Assembly (NCBI GenBank): GCA_003988855.1
Contig: QYAI01000228.1
Span: 1-32,293 of the forward strand
Origin: Arachnopeziza araneosa
Taxonomy: Eukaryota; Ascomycota; Leotiomycetes; Helotiales; Arachnopezizaceae
DNA length: 32,293 nucleotides
Direction of reading: 5' to 3'
The notes beneath the pieces are model-generated. The model saw nothing but the letters and a program-made list of their open reading frames with translations, was not told the origin of the DNA and did no database searches. Position numbers and translations under genes: made by a program. Of this stretch, positions 1-11,567 are shown one piece after another; within the stretch, counting starts at the first letter, position 1; each line of letters opens with the position of its first letter.

Positions 1-68
1 GTATATACACCTTGTGTTCTTTATGATACAGTTACTTACGATTGTAATAGGATAATTATAAGATTGTA

Positions 69-323
69 TGCTTTAGTCCTGATGTAGATAGTATTGCTGA
101 AACACACTTCGATCAAAGACCTCTTGATGATCTCCAAAGACTATCTGATCAGCTCTTACGTTGGCACTTTCAGCAGGCGGTTTTGACAAACATAAAGAGT
201 GCTAGAGAGCCTATATTCGAGCATGATTTCCCGCCTGGCTCTGATATAATAGGTCAAATACTTAAGGGTCCAAAAGCTGATAAGAGAATGGAGTTTGAGC
301 TGTTTAGTCGTCTGGCTACTTAA
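69..323 (+). pseudogene. C-terminal relic of a fungal HNH-nuclease-like gene
   Basis: An open frame of 84 codons runs into a TAA at 321-323 and reads like real protein. It contains LLRWHFQQAVLTNIK, then EPIFEHDFPPGSD, then MEFELFSRLAT at its end. From memory this resembles the C-terminal tail of a large family of fungal proteins annotated as HNH-nuclease domain proteins. The catalytic HNH part would lie upstream and is not in the window. No ATG starts the frame here, and the sequence before base 60 is AT-rich with stops, so this is either the last exon of a gene cut by the window edge or a decayed copy. The sequence after it (324-1284) is stop-rich. Family assignment is by recalled motif only and is moderately weak. 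Confidence 0.4.
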
Positions 324-1284
324 TTTGATTTGGTCGAGTAGAAGGAGAATAGGCAGGGCTTAGACGTGTATTTCTAGAAAGTTTATACAATAAGATAATC
401 CATGATCGTTATCAAGTGATGCTCCGTCGAGCGCTCACAATGCAGGAATTAGCAGGCTAATACGATTTGATCTGCGTTGAGCCAGATGAGCATTCACAGA
501 CGCCTGAAATAAAGCACCATGTAATACAGAAGGCAGAGATAGGGGCTAACAGGGACGTCTTTCATCTCATCTGTGCCTATCCAACACGAAATATAACCGC
601 TGCTTCTGATATATTGGCCTATGTGAAAATGCTGGATGGAGCGCGACCGGTAATGATGACTTCATTGCGGACTACTTGTACATCGCGCTAACAACTCTAT
701 CTTGATGGCGGATCTTTGGAAAGTGCAAGATGCTGGCGCTGGCAAAAACAGGACCTAGCGACCCTGAGAATAGGAAGTTTGCAGATCCATGATGGAGGCA
801 AAGGCAAATCTGCAAAGACTCTGGCCAAGACACGGGACTTGAAGAAGAATAGCCTGTCGCTAGAACTTCGTATGATTTAGTCGCTCAACCGAAGATCCGA
901 GCCCTGGAGACGAATCTGAGACCATGCTCAATCTTAGTGACAGCCATATCATCTCAATTGAGGTCGAGAGAGAGAAGAATACACCCATAGTCGTGAGTGC
1001 TGATTAGCCTGCGAGGGTGGAATAGGCTACGTCTGCGCCGTGTAGATTGACGCACGAATCGAGTCCTGTTGTGGTTGCGGTGACCATGAACGGACAAGAC
1101 TATCGATGTCTAAATTTGGGAAACTTAAAGGCCCCTTAATTGTGTGGAAGAGCTCGGGAGAAGAGGGATCCAGCAGCAGCAGCACCACCACCAGTTCGAA
1201 AGTGTGATTGTGATGGCCAAACCTTATCTGCAGAAGAAGTTTGCTAAGAATAATCTGTAAGACATAATTTCATCCCAAAGAAGG
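324..1284. other. Gene-poor spacer, possibly degraded coding sequence
   Basis: No complete gene is visible. One 74-codon plus-strand frame (467-691, beginning at a TTG, with no ATG at its head) has protein-like composition, including DVFHLICAYPTRNITAASD. It ends in a TAA-type break region and is not continued in any frame. It may be another piece of decayed sequence like the one before it. I do not recognise a family. Confidence 0.3.
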
Positions 1285-1318
1285 GTGTCTCACTTTCTTA
1301 TTCGTTCGAGTTTCTTTG

Positions 1319-1360
1319 CCTTCAGCCGACATATCAATGCCTTCAGCCGACATATCAATG
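1319..1360. repeat. Perfect 21-bp tandem duplication
   Basis: The 21-base unit beginning CCTTCAGCCGACATATCAAT is present twice head to tail (1319-1339 and 1340-1360) without mismatch. It lies in a short plus-strand frame of no recognised function and adds seven residues (AFSRHIN-type) in that frame. A perfect copy suggests a recent slippage or duplication event. Confidence 0.85.
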
Positions 1361-4300
1361 TCTCAGTCCCATCTGCATCTAAATCGGAGTTGCTGGTGAT
1401 TGGAACCAAGGGCACGTTATTCGAGGGACCAAAGGGGAAAGGATCTCCAAAGCTGTTGGAAAATCGAACAATCATGACCACATGTGTGGAGAGAAAAAGG
1501 AGGATCGTCGTTGGCGTGTACCTTTAGGTGCAGCACATTGATCTCACGTTGTTGGTTGGACGAAGCTACGAATTTGGCAGTCCATTTTCCACCAACACCA
1601 CCACCAGCACCACCACCAGCACCACCACCTTGCAAAGATTTAATCGCGACGGTACTTGAGAGCCGTCACAACCGGCCGTGGGAAAAACAAAGCAAATGTC
1701 TCTGGGTACGGTACAGCACGGTACCTCGCAGTCGTTTGTCAAGAGCTGCGACTACTGTTGATTATTATTCGCAATAATGGCAGTGTGCCTCTGCAGAGGG
1801 CGCGGGAAGATCCCGCACTCTGCGAAAGTGATCATCCTTTAGCCAAATCTGGTTCCTAGGTACCGTCATTCCTGTCAACTCGTGGCCGTTCTAGGATCCC
1901 TCCTGAATGCGAGCATTCTGTCTTGAGAACTCCCCTAGACCTTCTCCACTCGGGCAAGATCATCAGCTGGCTTGCATGTCCCACTTCGCGACTGGGACAG
2001 AGAACTTTCCATGGGCCCCCCCCCATCAGCACTTGCGATTGTTCTGCGACTTCTTCTCGACGGCGGCGGCGGCGTCTCGGCGCCTCGTAAAAGGTCCTTT
2101 GTCGACTTCGGACAATTGTTCGGCACCATCTCACTCACACATCGAGTGAAGGTCGTGTGCAACGACATTGACAAAATCCCCAAGCCCCCAACAGACACAG
2201 CACTGCTGCTGCCGGCAGGGATCCAAAGCTCTGGGGGTAAGAGCCCATGCACAAGCAGATGATTCCATTACTGGTAGGTACAGATGGCTAATTGCTGGAC
2301 CATTGCAGGTTTTAGTGCGTCGCCATCGCGATGGCTAGATACAATGGTTGGGACTGGACAGGACGAAGAAATAGGGCTTTCGGAATCGGAAGACTGGTGC
2401 CGACAAGAGCACAGGTTTCCTGAGACCATCGTCCTTGGATTTATTGGATGCACAGGTCAAGACCGCAGTTGGTTAGGTATCATCATCATGTGATATGGCT
2501 GAGCGATGGACGGATGGGAGTCCGGAGAAAGCTTCACGACGCCATGCATGGGCAGGTTTCCAACTCCCCCGCGGGCCTGATAAACGTTGGGCGTACGTCA
2601 CTCTGCGGTACTCCGTACCTTTGGCTTTCAGACCAGACACAGAACGAATCATACAGACTTGGGAGGGAGAGACAGCTGCACAGACTGGTGTGGTGGACTC
2701 TGGTTGAAGGATTGTTTTGGTTCCACTTTCCTTCCCTTCTAGGCAAGATGATAGTTAAAAATACCTGCCTCCAGCGCAGCACGCCACCGACCATGCTTCC
2801 AACTCTTTTGAAGCGTGAGGCTTGAGGCCAGGGAGGACTAGTGAGCGCGGTGGGAGAAGATAACGCCTACCACAACCGTGCGTCGGGTCTCCCTCCCCTC
2901 CCGACGGAGGTGCTCAACGATGCATTGGGGTTCGGGCTCTAAATATATCATCCTTGCTGGCGCACTTCCTGGCAAAATCTCTCGGATATCCTGCAATTTC
3001 TGGCCCAGTCTCGCAAGAGTCGCTGGACCTAATCATCACCAAGTACCGTCGACTTTACCCGAAACTGCAATACCTTCGGCAGCGACTTGAAGATTCTCAT
3101 GTTATGTATCCTAGGCCGCTTCGAACCTCGCCGTTGTGTTGGGCCAAAATCCATCATCCACAGTCGTGGGACCAGGAGGGGGCAGCCAAGAATCGCTTCC
3201 ACGTACTGACGCGCACTGTCGAGGAAACAGGGCATAAATGATAATTTCGGACCAAGAGCGAAATGGTCGAGATCATAAATCCCCGGTCCTGTAGAGACTG
3301 CGATGCAAGCGTGGAAGACTTGTGTCGTCCTTAGCCAGTTTCCCCCTTGGCTTGGTAAAATAACCACCCATTTTTTGATAAATAATAATAATATTTTTTT
3401 TAAAGTTTGTCACGACCCCATTCGACCTCGTACTGTACCTGCGATATCGACATGCATAGCACGTGCCAAGAAACCTATATGGATCTACATGATATGGGTG
3501 TCCCACAGTCCCAAACTCCTTGATGATGTCTATCTGTGGGCGAGCCGCGCTCCGTGAATGCGACTCTCCAGTCGCGAATTCCTTCCCCACTGATTTGACG
3601 AGGAGATCAGACATATCGTGATTGATCGACAGAGTCCCAGCAACGATCCAGCCTTGACAGCGGTGACGATCCATGAGGGCCGGCGCTGGAAGAGAATCAA
3701 GAAATCAAGGCCCTCTTCTATCATGTCGTGAAAAGCCTCGTGAGTCAGCGGCGTCGGTGACGGTTCTAGTAGGTTGCTAGTAAAGTGCCTGACATGATCA
3801 TATCAGTCATGCGAGGAGAGAGGGCCAAGTCGAAAGGATCCCGGACACCCATGCTTCCTGACCCTGCTCGACTCCATCTGCAGCGAACGGGGGGAGGTGA
3901 AGCCTGAGAAGAAGAAAATATCCCCCTCGTGAATAAGGATGGGGAGAGGGTGATGAAGATTGCTCCTAGGATGCAGCAGCACGCGCAGGCATGAGGGATG
4001 GGGAGCGAAGTTGAAGGTTAATTGAGCAATCCAGGTCGGCGTCCCAGCATCGAGCAGGTCGTTGTCGTCGTTCCCGGTCCTGCCAATCTTTGTGCTTGGG
4101 GGGAAAGAAGTGTCCGCTGTCAATCGGGGGAGGTGAAGCAGTCTAGCAGGTCTCAACTACTGCAGGGAGTCCGAAGGGGTTTAGGCTGCTTGCTGGTGCT
4201 GGGTGCTGGGTGCTGCTGGGTGCTGCTGCGACAGCGAGCTTGAGTGGTGGGTTTTTCGCTTGGAGTGTCGCCCGCTTATTCGAACCCCTAAACAACGACT

Positions 4301-5388
4301 CGACTCCTCGTCTGTGGCTGCACGCTAACTCGACTATCGAGCGCCCACTGTACTGGAGTCCCACCATCACTCGCCCACCGTCATGCGAAGCTGACCGGCG
4401 GCCCTGAGGGTGCTCAGCGCCACTTCTCCCCTCCATATGCTTCCCTTTCCATGTGGATTATTGGCATGATTTCCCACGCGCAAACCCATCGAGAAGATGC
4501 ACCACGGCGTTAGCGAACACCAGTCTGGGGGGCAGTTGGTTGCCAATGCCCCCCCCCCCATCTTCGTCGCGCTTGGGAGCTGTCAGAATACAGAGATACA
4601 GCCGGTTTACTGGCTTGTTTCCTCCCTCCTGAACCAGTGATAGCCTGCCCGTCCCTGTCTCAGAAGTCCATCCTCGCCCATTTCGCGACCCTTTGAGGCT
4701 GTTACGGCGGCCATGGGAAAGGGAGACCAGGCAATTGCTGGAACACTCCCCATCGTCAATTGGACTCCAGGACCGCAAAATACTTCCGGATCATGCTGCG
4801 GTTCGTCCTTGGTTGCGCTTCCCGAGTTGAGGAGGCGATGCTAACAACATAGTAGTAGTAGCAGCAGCAGCAACAACAACAACACCAGCATGGCATCCGT
4901 TCGCCAACTCCAGCGCACACACGTCCATCCAGGCGTCGTTCCCCCCTCTAAGTCATGGCTCACTCCAAAGTTCTGGTCGCTCCATTGCGCTAGGCTGGGG
5001 ATGGGTGGCAGAAGCGTGAGATATCGACACTACTACGACATCAGAATAAAATAATGGCGCCAAACGGCCAGGGATGCAGGGCACAGAGAATAAGATCGGT
5101 CGTGCTAGGGCTGGGGCTGGTCGCTCTCAAGGGAGCTGACAGGCCTCGAATTGATCCGTCAAGACCGTCCAAGGGGCCCTGCAGGCTAGCTTGGCCTTCA
5201 TGTCATCCAATCCCGTGGCGTTGCAGACGAACCTCCCACCATTTGGCTGGCTCGTCTTGTTGTATTTCGGTGATCTCTAAATACGCTTTCTCCTCGATCT
5301 TCCCCAACTTCTTCGCCACAAGTCACAAGTCTTTGTCGAAGGCTGGACCAGCGGACTCGGCTCGTTGTCGCCTCATACCCCATCCGTC
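1361..5388. other. Long intergenic region without a recognised gene
   Basis: About 4 kb with only short, mutually overlapping frames on both strands and no family I can name. It holds a CAC/CAG-rich simple repeat near 1591-1630, a T/A-rich patch near 3370-3405, a GCTGG-type repeat at about 4190-4235, a G/C homopolymer at 4551-4559, and a TAG/CAG/CAA trinucleotide tract at about 4850-4890. A frame at 2954-3241 has plausible protein composition but nothing recognisable. The right end grades into the pyrimidine-rich leader of the Zn2Cys6 gene. A lineage-specific gene or non-coding RNA could be hidden here. Confidence 0.5.
4850..4890. repeat. Compound trinucleotide microsatellite (TAG/CAG/CAA)
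   Basis: Successive runs of GTA, GCA and ACA trinucleotides follow one another without spacer. It sits in non-coding sequence and is a typical slippage tract. Confidence 0.8.
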
Positions 5389-5988
5389 CCTTTGTTCACA
5401 TCCAATTCTTTGTCCTTGAGACTTCCTCCCCTTCCCCTCCTGGGAAGCAGCACAATCTCATCCTCTTGGAAGTCATGGTGCAAGTGGCGTGAAGCCCCTG
5501 CCTCTCATTCGTTGTCGAGGCTATTGGAACTCCTCAACCTGCTGCTTATCCACAAGAGAGAACCGACTAGGCTTCTGCCGCCTGCAATTAGCACAAAAGT
5601 CTGACTACTGCACCTTCAAGCCACAGCAGTGTCTTTCGTCTCCGCAAGTCTCACATCCATCTTATTGCAGCTCCAAGACCATTCTTCAAAAGCCAGAGTC
5701 CGGCACACTTCTGGGTCTCACTCTGTCCCCTTCTACCCGTCTCTCCACCGCCTTCAACGCCAGTGAAAGTGCCGCTTTTCTGCTTTAAATCGACCTCACT
5801 CTTCCTCGGCCTTCGAGACGTACCTCCGATTGATTTCAGACCATTACCAGTTGTTAACGCTTGATGATCCTGAAAACCCACCCGAAGTGAAGTAATTTCG
5901 TCCTGTCCGAGTGTTATCCTGGCCCGAGTCCCTCCAACGTCAACATCTTATCTCCATCTAAGAATCGCATGGAGAATAGTCGAAATTG
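5389..5988 (+). promoter_or_regulatory. Pyrimidine-rich 5' region of the Zn2Cys6 gene
   Basis: About 600 bases before the start codon at 5989 are rich in CTTC, CTCC and TCTC blocks, a composition common in fungal promoters and long 5' leaders. Short frames inside it are not protein-like. The transcription start cannot be placed from sequence. A 6-codon upstream ORF at its 3' end is listed separately. Confidence 0.45.
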
Positions 5989-5989
5989 A
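5969..5989 (+). other. Six-codon upstream ORF overlapping the main start (TGATG)
   Basis: An ATG at 5969 opens a six-codon frame that stops at TGA 5987-5989. The A of that TGA is the A of the Zn2Cys6 gene start ATG (5989-5991). This stop-start overlap is the arrangement in which reinitiation, or leaky scanning past the first ATG, would decide how much regulator is made. Whether the mRNA includes it is inferred from its position, immediately before the main ATG. Confidence 0.6.
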
Positions 5990-7557
5990 TGGCAGTCTCT
6001 GTCCAAGCACCACTGTACTCGAAGTCCGGTATGTGGCATATGGGCGAACCTCCCACCGCATTCTCAACAGGATCGGAAGGAGCACCAGCTTCCATGGCCT
6101 ACCAATATCCTCTTCCGACCTCTGGGTTAGAACCGTCGGCTGGCGGCATGATTCCTAGTTTTCACCATCCTCCACCAGACAACACGCAACCAGGTTCGCC
6201 GGCCCAAGCGAAACCCTTATCACCTGGTCTGAAAAATCGAATGAATGTAGCAGGATCAAAGTCAGCCAAAATTAAGAGATCCATGTCAACCCCAAATGTT
6301 CGAGGTCAAGCTACTGCTGACGCAGCCGCCCTGGCTTTGTCCGCTGAGAAACGAAGGAATAAGCTAGGATATCATAGAACTTCAGTAGCATGTGGTGAGG
6401 ACTCACTCTCAGCCATTGAGAAGCGGTTGAAATGGACTCTTCCAGAAGCTCAGGACTAATGAGGTCACAGGACATTGTCGTCGAAGAAAGATCAGATGTA
6501 TAGCAGCCCCCGGGGATCAGGCAAATCGATGCTCGAACTGCATTCGACTGAAGAAGGAATGCAACTTCTATCCTGTGGACCAGCAACCTCCTCAGCCAGA
6601 TCCTAGGCGAAGAGGATCTAAGGCTCAGAGTGGGACCGAGAGAGCGTCTGAGGAGTCTTCGTCCCCCTCGACAACTTCTGGCCAAGTACCAGAGATGACG
6701 GCAACTCTTCCCTATCCTCATCTAAACATGCCACCAATTCAGGATCTAGGTGGCCCTCAAATGAAGCGGCAACGGACCGAAAGCTTTTCCCCTGAAAATA
6801 AAGGTAGACTCTTTGGCTCTCTAAACCATTTTCAAATGCTAACCTCTCAGTTGTTACTTCTGCGCGCAATTTTGAATACAGCCACGGCGGCACTGCTCCA
6901 AACTGGATGGCTCCTGATGCCTCACCAAGCACCAAAGCACCGCCAGAAGTTCCGGGGCCTTATTGGAGAGTCAACCCTCAAGACTCGCCATTAACACCTG
7001 CCTTTTCACCATTCACTCCCGGACTACCGATTCCTCCACACCAGAATTGGCCCCCGGCCAACACAGAAGCCAGCCCGAGAGAAGATATGTCTTGGTCTGC
7101 TCCTCAGCGTTCGATTTCATACAGCAATCTTGAAGGATTACACAACCAGTCACAACAGCAATATACACCTTACAATCATGCACATGCTCCACCGATTGGG
7201 GACCACTATTCCACCAAACCACGGTCGATGCAATCGTCTTCTGGCATGTACCCTCCCCCGATTTCCACTGCACCGAATACGATTCCAGCTCCTGAACCTT
7301 CTCCGACTCCATCCAACGAGAGACCACAGCACCCGCACTCTGCGAACTCCCTACCACCAGTGTCATTTAGCAACTGGCAGCAGCCTTATCCTTCCTATCA
7401 GAAACCTGCTAGTGCTGGCGCTGAGTCATATGGAGGCTGGAATGGTCCTCATGGAGGTCCGCCACAACAAGGAGAGCCTGGTCATGCGCCATCATCTGGA
7501 TATGGATATGGAGATCCCGGGAGCGTTTACTATCCGCCCCCGCCACAAGGACGGTAA
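5989..7557 (+). CDS. Zn2Cys6 (fungal zinc cluster) transcription factor
   Basis: This is a nuclear DNA-binding regulator. Exons are 5989-6394, 6471-6803 and 6851-7557. Introns are 76 bp (GTGAGG..ACAG, branch GACTAAT) and 47 bp (GTAGAC..TCAG, branch GCTAAC). The spliced frame is 481 codons. The zinc cluster is completed only by splicing: CGHCRRRKIRC at residues 135-145, then C156, C159 and C166, giving all six cysteines with the usual basic stretch. It is preceded by a conserved-looking serine/basic segment (KRSMSTPN, then LGYHRTSVAC). Residues after about 170 are proline, serine, glutamine and tyrosine rich, with no fungal-specific middle homology domain visible. That makes it a short member without the large ligand-sensing region. 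A GTAAGG spans the TAA, so a further intron is possible but not needed. The target genes are unknown. Confidence 0.85.
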
Positions 7558-8821
7558 GGAAAGAACAGCTCTGCAAAATGTGGTTTTGTAAGGCAGTGAC
7601 GGGCATCAGACACTTCTGGCCACAGATCGGCGCAGCACTGGATGGTTGAGGGGAACGATGGAACCGGTATGCTTTACTGGGCTATTTTTATCTGGAAAAC
7701 TTCGTGCACACAAGATACCAACGGGCTTCAGAGATGGAAAGTCCACCTAAAATACACATGTACGCGAGGCTGAGTACATCAAATCGACGCGTTTTCAGAC
7801 GAGACACACCAAGCTTCAGGACCAAATATGGGGTAGAAAGACGAGATGAAAACATGGAGTAATTCAAGAGCAAAGGGTGGGGGAGCAACATCAGCCTCTT
7901 GCCGGAGATGGCGGTGAACGACTTGTATATTGTGTATAATAACGACATTCAATGAACGGCAAGGACTTAGCATGGAGGCATGAACATATTCTTCAACAGC
8001 GGATTCCATGGTGCATACTTTGGGCTTGGATGAGAGGCTGATACGGGAGACAAAAAAGGAGGAGAGAGGAGGCGTGTAGGCACTTGACTTTCTGTATATA
8101 ATTTTTCCAACCGCCTAAGCCCAACGCACCGGTGTTGGGAAGGGCGCGATTAAATACTTTTTCCAAGCCCCAACATGTTTCCTGAGTTGATGGTACGGCC
8201 GTCTCGGTAGTTATCCAAGCTCATCTAAAACGGTGTTTGGCAGTGGTAGTTGACGCTGGTCGACTTGGGTGTGATTCCCGAACCGACACTCCCGATGCCA
8301 AAGCAATTGGAAGAGTCGTGCCCATTACCTGGTGAAATTCGTCTTCGGCAAACGAAAAGATCAAAACCGCCAAGTGTCAATGCTCGTCTTGAACAAGCAC
8401 TTGAAACTTTGGATGCGGAGCTCTTAGATACTCATCTTTTCTTGTCTAGAATTTTTATCGACTTGAGTAGAGTAATGATTGTGGTATTTGAGCTTCGACT
8501 TTACCATTTCCTGACGCTTCGAACCCTGTAGGCTTGGCCATCATCGGCAGCCTCGTTCAAAGGCTGTGACCACTCAGTGCTCATCGACACCCCCCACCAA
8601 AAAAGAAAAAGGCGAGTTACACAAAGAGGATGGCACGCAATCGCTGGGCTGGCATGTTTGAGGTCCGTTCTGTTCTGTTTCATGTTGCATGGTTCATCAT
8701 CTCCACCAGCGCAGTCTTAATCGTCGTGCGAAACACCGCCTGGGCCCCATTCCTGCTCCTTCATTCCCCTCGTTGAGCAGCAGCAGCAGCAGCAGCAGCA
8801 GCATCAGCATCAGGCACAACC
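7558..8821. other. Intergenic: 3' region of Zn2Cys6 gene and 5' region of DUF202 gene
   Basis: No gene is recognised. The first part should contain the 3' UTR of the zinc-cluster gene. An AT-rich TGTATATAATTTTTCC stretch near 8093-8110 is the best terminator or poly(A)-like candidate. A plus-strand frame at about 8250-8531 has no ATG at its head and no recognised family. The right end carries a CAG tract just before the DUF202 start. Confidence 0.5.
8778..8801 (+). repeat. (CAG)8 microsatellite in the DUF202 leader
   Basis: Eight perfect CAG units, followed by CATCAGCATCAG, end about 10 bases before the ATG at 8822. The tract is probably transcribed as 5' UTR. Confidence 0.85.
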
Positions 8822-9355
8822 ATGGAGCAGCTAATTGATGTTCTGCAGCCACACCCAGAGGATCAGTTGCACTTGAGGCAACATCGAGCGAGGTCCGTGG
8901 TCCTGACCGCGCAGGAGTAAGTCACCTTCCCTCTCTGCCTCATCCTTCTTCCCTTGGTGCGACGAGCAGCATCCCATCTCCCGTATCGGCCGACTCCAGC
9001 TAACACGTCCCTCTGCGACAGACTGACGGAAATCCGTGCGGCTCAGCGCACCTTTGAAGGTGCATATATCCGCACCGCACTCGGCCAATTCTCCTTCGCG
9101 CTAGTCGTCCTCAAGATATTTACTGCAGAGTTCTACTCCATCGGCGCGCTCTTTGCCACGTACGGGGTGGGCATCCTACTCGTGAGTCTATACCGCCGAT
9201 ACGAGGGGAACCGGCAGTTCTTCACTGAGATCGGAGAGGATGGGTTGGACAGGAAGAGGTTTAGAACGTCCGGGAATGCGGTCGTGGTTCTGACGGCGTT
9301 AAGTGTAGGTGCTTATGCAAGCTTGATGGTGCTTACGGCCAGGCTTGGGGATTGA
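8822..9355 (+). CDS. DUF202 (YidH-like) small membrane protein
   Basis: Two exons, 8822-8916 and 9022-9355, are joined across a 105-bp intron (GTAAGTC..GACAG, branch GCTAACA) to give a 142-residue protein. The N-terminus is hydrophilic (QLIDVLQPHPEDQ). The DUF202 core begins after the splice with LTEIRAAQRTFEGAYIRTALG. Three hydrophobic helices follow, at roughly residues 50-67, 73-91 and 118-138. The arginine-rich R-T-x-E-x-A-Y-I-R-T-A pattern before the first helix is typical of the family. DUF202 proteins are integral membrane proteins of largely unknown function; the fold is also found in the VTC1 subunit of the vacuolar polyphosphate polymerase. This one lacks the extra SPX or VTC domains, so no specific role is claimed. 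Confidence 0.85.
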
Positions 9356-11207
9356 TCAAGTTACACAGAAGGTGGCCATCGGCTATCGGGGTGTCAATGG
9401 GCGGTCTGAGAGCTTCACAGATGATGGCGCTGACCGACCTCATTCGGATACGCGAACGACGTCGGAAAATGCCATCTGGGGGGCAGGGTTGTGGAAAGTT
9501 CTTCTGCATCTGATCTCACGACTCCAGGTCCAATAAGGTTTGGCAGACGCTCGTCTATCCGAAAGAGGTCAGCCGACATCATCGGTCAACACATACGAGA
9601 CACGAGATAGTGAACAAAGCGAGGTTATACTCAAGTCGAGAAGCAAGAATTGGGCCGAACGGGCTGCATTCCCCAAAGAGCTTTTATGCTTCCATCCCTC
9701 AAGGATTCAAAGAATAACGAAACCTAGGTCCTAGTCTGGAGAACGTAAATATAAGTTCAAATTATCATGTTGGTTATAGATGCTATAGGACTAGTGTACT
9801 TCATCGTTTTGGTTCTTGTGCTTGCATTTCTCCGACCTTGAAGTGACATGTTAGAACTAAGTTCTTTTTTTTGCATGGGGCTCCAAGCCTTCACGGCACT
9901 GCGAAGGTATCAAGTAGACCTCGTATCAAAACGTATCTTATTCTTTCCATTCCCCTGTTGAGTAATCTTGAAATCATGCCCCTCTCTCTTCAATTCTTTC
10001 CTCGACTCCCTCAGGATGTCCCTCTCGGTCTTGAGCTCTTCAACTTCTCACTAAATAATACCCATCTCGCAACAAATAGGCAGTCCAGAGATACCACCGG
10101 AGATCCTCCACTCTACCATTATCAATACTTTCCCCTCAACTAGCTTATCACTTTCCCCCTCCACATCATCCCGTCTCTCAATCTCCTTCAGCCTAGCGTG
10201 CTCCCTCGTTCTCCCTTTTCCAATGCCACCTCCAAGAGCACACTGGCTCCAGTACTATGAGACAGAAACATGCTTCATCAGATCGTTAGTGTAGGGTGCT
10301 TAGTACTGTGAGGCATCCTACAGCTTGCCATCGTAGCAGTCAGGTATCGCGGAATGTCGGTTTCAAGGATACAGCTACACGAAGGCTATCCGCACGAGGT
10401 TTTCCACAGTATTGATGTGGGCTAGAGCGGCGGCTCTCTTCCCTACTCCTTTGGGGGTCTTGATGATCGGCACAGCATATCAAAGAGGAGAGGGTACATT
10501 GTGCTGCTAGTCTAGGTGAGTGTTACATTGAAGCTGCTGTATAAACCTCCTAACGATGCTAAGATGGGAGTTGGTGCTGCGATACTGAAGCCACAAGTGA
10601 GCTGGGTTATAATTTTGTCGATTTTAAAGAGGAACTAGGAGCTGAAAAGTTGAGCTGTTAAAAGTGTCCTCTATTGAGGAGGAAGAAGAAGGAGAAGGGG
10701 AAAACCCGAGGAACCCTTCTAAGATCATGGCTCTGTAGGGAAAATCCTCATTAGCAAGAGAACAAATCTTGCCCTGCTATGCCGAAGATGGGCAATATCA
10801 TGTATAGTAAGTGCTCGTGTTGGTTCTCGCCACTCAATGAGACCGCAAGTACAATAAATGCAGCGAAATTATATGGTGAGGCAACAAGGAGTGTGTATAG
10901 GCTTCGAAGGCTTGAATCTAGCAACCTTTGCTAGATTGAACTGCGAGATTGATCCGAAAGAGCACGACTCTTGCTCGATAATTGAGATTCCATTGAACCT
11001 TTGTTAGTGATGAAGTGTAACTTGTCGGTGTATTAACTCCGGAGGGAAGTCGAGTATTATGAAACAAGAAGAGTTAATAGATGATGGAGATTCGCATGGA
11101 GAATGTTACGCGGCGTAGGTAGCGATGACGACAGTGATAGAAGCTTCGGTTATAAATAACCACAAATATTTTGTTACTTTGTGATGGATGTTTATTTCTA
11201 TTAGTAT
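9356..11207. other. Gene-poor intergenic region
   Basis: After the DUF202 stop there are only short frames without recognised domains. A plus-strand frame at 9871-10143 has no family resemblance. The segment 10250-11200 is stop-rich in all frames and contains a perfect 10-bp inverted repeat at 10915-10937. It could be an old mobile-element remnant, but no reverse transcriptase, integrase or transposase motif is visible. Confidence 0.45.
10915..10937. repeat. Perfect 10-bp inverted repeat with 3-base loop
   Basis: AATCTAGCAA, a CCT loop, then TTGCTAGATT form a perfect hairpin in stop-rich sequence. There is no T-run after it and no gene nearby, so its role is unknown. Confidence 0.7.
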
Positions 11208-11567
11208 TTACCGCCAAGAAGGCATGCCAGCCGCAACATTGAGGCCGGCATGTTCGCGAGCACTAACAAAACGCCAAAGGCTCTGAGGTGAGACTTGTAG
11301 CACATATGATTGAGATCCGGAGTGCAATTTCTCTATGTGTGTACCATAATAAAGAAAAAGATAAAGCCACCAGGAAATAAAGCTGATAGTTGTGAAGACT
11401 ATCGTGTCTGAAACAGCCTGCACTCCTACGAAGCCGGGAAAGAGATGAATTAGAACGAGGTAGTGGAGTTCTGTAGTAAAGCTGTCAAACTTGAGACAAT
11501 CTCCTATATATCAATTCATTGTCATCAATTATGTCCTGGAGAGTGAACAGAGGAATCGTACCAGGCA

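Noticed and set aside
1484..1777. Proline-rich frame with APPPAPPP
   Set aside because: Generated by the CAC/CAG simple repeat near 1591-1630; the rest of the frame has no protein-like conservation and no ATG context.
8250..8531. 94-codon frame before the DUF202 gene
   Set aside because: It starts at TTG without an ATG, has no recognised domain and ends abruptly. The composition alone does not support a gene.
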